A stretch of 64,000 nucleotides of DNA from the NCBI RefSeq assembly GCF_003323715.1, contig NZ_QOIN01000039.1:248001-312000 (forward strand), written 5' to 3'. This stretch comes from Streptomyces diacarni (GTDB lineage Bacteria; Actinomycetota; Actinomycetes; Streptomycetales; Streptomycetaceae). Position 1 is the stretch's first letter; each line of letters opens with the position of its first letter. The position numbers and the translations under genes were made by a program. Below, piece after piece: positions 62,068-64,000 of this stretch. The notes beneath the pieces are model-generated. The model ran no database searches. It was not told where the DNA came from and worked only from the letters and a program-made list of their open reading frames with translations.

Positions 62068-63769
62068 GATCACGCGCGAGGAGTACGTCGCCTCGCTCGG
62101 CCCGACCACGGGCGACCGCCTCCGGCTCGCGGACACGGACCTGTTCATCGAGATCGAGGAGGACAGGTGCGTCGGCGGCGACGAAGTCGTCTTCGGCGGC
62201 GGCAAGTCCGGCCGTGAGTCGCAGGGCCAGTCGCACACTCCGCGCTCCCAGGGGACGCCGGACCTCGTCATCGTCGGCGTGGTGGTGCTCGACCACCAGG
62301 GCGTCGTCAAGGCCGATGTCGGCATCCGGGACGGCCGCTTCGTCGCCGTCGGCAAGTCGGGAAACCCCGACACCATGGACGGCGTGCACCCGGATCTGGT
62401 CATCGGCCCCTCGACGGAGCTGATGAACGGCGTCGGCCTGATCATGACGGCCGGAGCCATCGACACCCATGTCCACTTCGTGTCGCCCGCGATGTGCCCC
62501 GTCGCCCTGGAGGCCGGGGTGACCACCCTGGTCGGGGGCGGCAGCGGGCCGACGGACGGCTCGAAGGCCACTTTGGCCACACCGGGCGCCTGGTGGCTTG
62601 AGCGCATGTTCGAGGCCTTCGACCCCTGGCCCGTCAACGTGGCCTTCCTCGGCCGCGGTACCACCGTGAACGAGGAAGCGCTGTGGGAACAGCTGCGCGC
62701 GGGCGCGGCAGGCCTCAAGGTCCACGAGGACTGGGGCGCCACCCCGGCCGTGGTGGACGCCGCCCTGACGGTGGCCGACGCCTCCGGCGTCCAGGTCGCC
62801 ATCCACAGCGACACCCTCAACGAGGCCGGCTTCGTGGACGACCTGCTGCGCACGGTGGCGGGCCGTACCTTCCACAGCTTCCACACCGAGGGCGCGGGCG
62901 GGGGCCACGCCCCGGACATCATCCGGATCGCCGGGGAACGCAACGTGCTGCCCTCCTCGACGACCCCGACCCGCCCCTTCACCGTCAACACCGCCGACGA
63001 ACAGCTCGACATGGTGCTCGTCGCACACCACCTCAACCCGCGGATCCCCGCCGAGCTCGGTTTCGCCGAGTCCCGGGTACGCGCGTCGACGATCGCGGCC
63101 GAGGACATCCTGCAGGACATCGGAGCCATCTCCACGATGTCCTCGGACGCGCAGGCCATGGGCCGGCTGGGCGAGACGGTGCTGCGCACCTGGCAGACGG
63201 CCCACGCTATGAAGAACCTCCGCGGCCCGCTGCCCGGTGACGGCCGGGCCGACAACGAGCGGGCCAAGCGGTACGTCGCGAAGTACACCATCTGCCCTGC
63301 CGTCACCCACGGTCTCGACCACGAGGTGGGTTCGATCGCGCCGGGCAAGCTGGCCGACTTCGTGCTGTGGGAACCGCCGCTGTTCGGGATCAAACCGACG
63401 TCGGTGTTCAAAGGCGGTATGGCCGCCGTCGCGCTGCTGGGCGATCCGAACGCCTCGGTGCCCACCCCGCAGCCCGTCCTGCCCCGCCTGGGCTACAACT
63501 CCCACACGAGAGCGGCCCAGGCCACCAGCGTCGCCTTCGTCTCGTCGGCCGCCGTCGAGGACGGCCTCGCGGACCGGCTCGCGGTGCACAGGCCGCTCGT
63601 CGCGGTCCGGGACGTCAGGGGCCGCACCAAGGCGGATCTGCCCCGCAACGACGCGCTGCCGCGAATCGACGTGGACCCCGACACCTTCTCCGTCCACATC
63701 GACGGCGAACTCGTCGACCACGAACCGCTCACCGAACTCCCCATGAGCCAGCGTTACTTCCTCTACTGA
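62060..63769 (+). CDS. ureC: Urease alpha subunit UreC (urease 2), flap Cys replaced by Ala
   Basis: A 569-residue UreC with nickel ligands His137/His139 (IDTHVHF), carbamylated Lys220 ([10 protein letters not shown]), His249 ([12 protein letters not shown]), His275 ([13 protein letters not shown]) and Asp363 (SSDAQAMGR). The catalytic flap reads LVAHHLNP. His323 is kept but the usual cysteine before it (Cys322, Cys319 in Klebsiella) is Ala. That Cys is not essential in known ureases but affects substrate binding, thiol-inhibitor sensitivity and pH behaviour. The enzyme should be active but different from urease 1. It overlaps ureB by 8 bases. Confidence 0.95.
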   Translation: MTEITREEYVASLGPTTGDRLRLADTDLFIEIEEDRCVGGDEVVFGGGKSGRESQGQSHTPRSQGTPDLVIVGVVVLDHQGVVKADVGIRDGRFVAVGKSGNPDTMDGVHPDLVIGPSTELMNGVGLIMTAGAIDTHVHFVSPAMCPVALEAGVTTLVGGGSGPTDGSKATLATPGAWWLERMFEAFDPWPVNVAFLGRGTTVNEEALWEQLRAGAAGLKVHEDWGATPAVVDAALTVADASGVQVAIHSDTLNEAGFVDDLLRTVAGRTFHSFHTEGAGGGHAPDIIRIAGERNVLPSSTTPTRPFTVNTADEQLDMVLVAHHLNPRIPAELGFAESRVRASTIAAEDILQDIGAISTMSSDAQAMGRLGETVLRTWQTAHAMKNLRGPLPGDGRADNERAKRYVAKYTICPAVTHGLDHEVGSIAPGKLADFVLWEPPLFGIKPTSVFKGGMAAVALLGDPNASVPTPQPVLPRLGYNSHTRAAQATSVAFVSSAAVEDGLADRLAVHRPLVAVRDVRGRTKADLPRNDALPRIDVDPDTFSVHIDGELVDHEPLTELPMSQRYFLY

Positions 63770-63782
63770 GCGGCCCTCACCG

Positions 63783-64000
63783 ATGACCGCCCGAGCCGCC
63801 CTCCTGCTGTTCGCCGACGGCCGCCTCCCCGCCGGCGGCTACGCCCACTCGGGCGGCCTCGAGGAGTCCGTCAGGACGGGGCGGGTCCGCGACGCCCAGA
63901 GCCTGGAGTCCTTCCTCGAAGGCCGGGCCCGCACCGTCGGCCTGGTCTTGGCCGCCTTCGCCGCCAGATCCTGCCGGGCTGCGCGCGACCCCGATCCGCT
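63783..64000 (+). CDS. ureF: Urease accessory protein UreF (urease 2), partial
   Basis: The first 72 residues of a UreF, MTARAALLLFADGRLPAGGYAHSGGLEESV, with the LxADGRLPxGxxxxSxGLE start. The gene starts 13 bases after the ureC stop and is cut by the right edge. ureG and ureD of this operon, if present, lie beyond the window. Confidence 0.85.
   Translation, partial: MTARAALLLFADGRLPAGGYAHSGGLEESVRTGRVRDAQSLESFLEGRARTVGLVLAAFAARSCRAARDPDP

Overview
The window is very GC-rich, with strong third-position GC bias, GTG/TTG starts and many 4-base ATGA/GTGA gene overlaps. That, together with the protein families seen, points to a Streptomyces-like actinomycete. No tRNA, rRNA, CRISPR array, IS element or prophage gene was recognised, so nearly all of the window is metabolic and regulatory genes.

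Region 1 (1-29 kb) is a steroid-catabolic locus. It encodes side-chain CoA chemistry (FadD17-, FadE29-, FadE34- and FadA5-like enzymes, and MaoC hydratases like ChsH2 and ChsH3), A-ring oxidoreduction (a 3alpha-hydroxysteroid dehydrogenase, two ketosteroid dehydrogenases, and an Old Yellow/BaiCD-like reductase) and ring opening (KshB, HsaA, HsaB, HsaC, HsaD). It also has an IclR regulator, an MFS transporter, an amidase, and LLM and SnoaL-like proteins. FadE34, FadD17 and 3alpha-HSD are present, while CYP125 and FadD19 are absent from the window. I infer a C24/5-carbon-side-chain steroid, such as a bile acid, as substrate. A 15-bp palindrome near TCCCRCTSASCGGGA occurs about ten times, each time in front of a transcription unit of this locus, and probably defines a regulon of the local IclR protein.

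Region 2 (30-38.7 kb) holds urease operon 1 (ureABCFGD, minus strand, no ureE, His-rich UreG), a secreted CAP-domain protein, a membrane protein and a secreted protein. Region 3 (38.5-46.6 kb) is the most unusual part: two divergent operons encode 4-hydroxyphenylpyruvate dioxygenase, a UbiE-type methyltransferase and a geranylgeranyl reductase on one side, and a second methyltransferase, a UbiA prenyltransferase, a geranylgeranyl-diphosphate-type synthase, a tocopherol-cyclase-family protein and a 41-residue membrane peptide on the other. This is a near-complete tocochromanol (vitamin E-like) pathway in an apparently non-photosynthetic bacterium, with a 31-bp dyad operator between the operons.

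Region 4 (46.6-54.3 kb) is a uronate/aldarate catabolic cluster (uronate dehydrogenase, IclR, sodium:solute symporter, 5-dehydro-4-deoxyglucarate dehydratase, glucarate dehydratase, and one unrecognised protein), followed by a nitroreductase. Region 5 (54.4-61.2 kb) has an ABC exporter divergent from a NarL-type two-component system, a cupin/zinc-ribbon protein, a serine beta-lactamase-like hydrolase and an orphan soluble domain. Region 6 (61.3-64 kb) starts a second, distinct urease operon (ureABC and partial ureF) whose UreC has Ala instead of the usual flap Cys. Both window ends cut genes.
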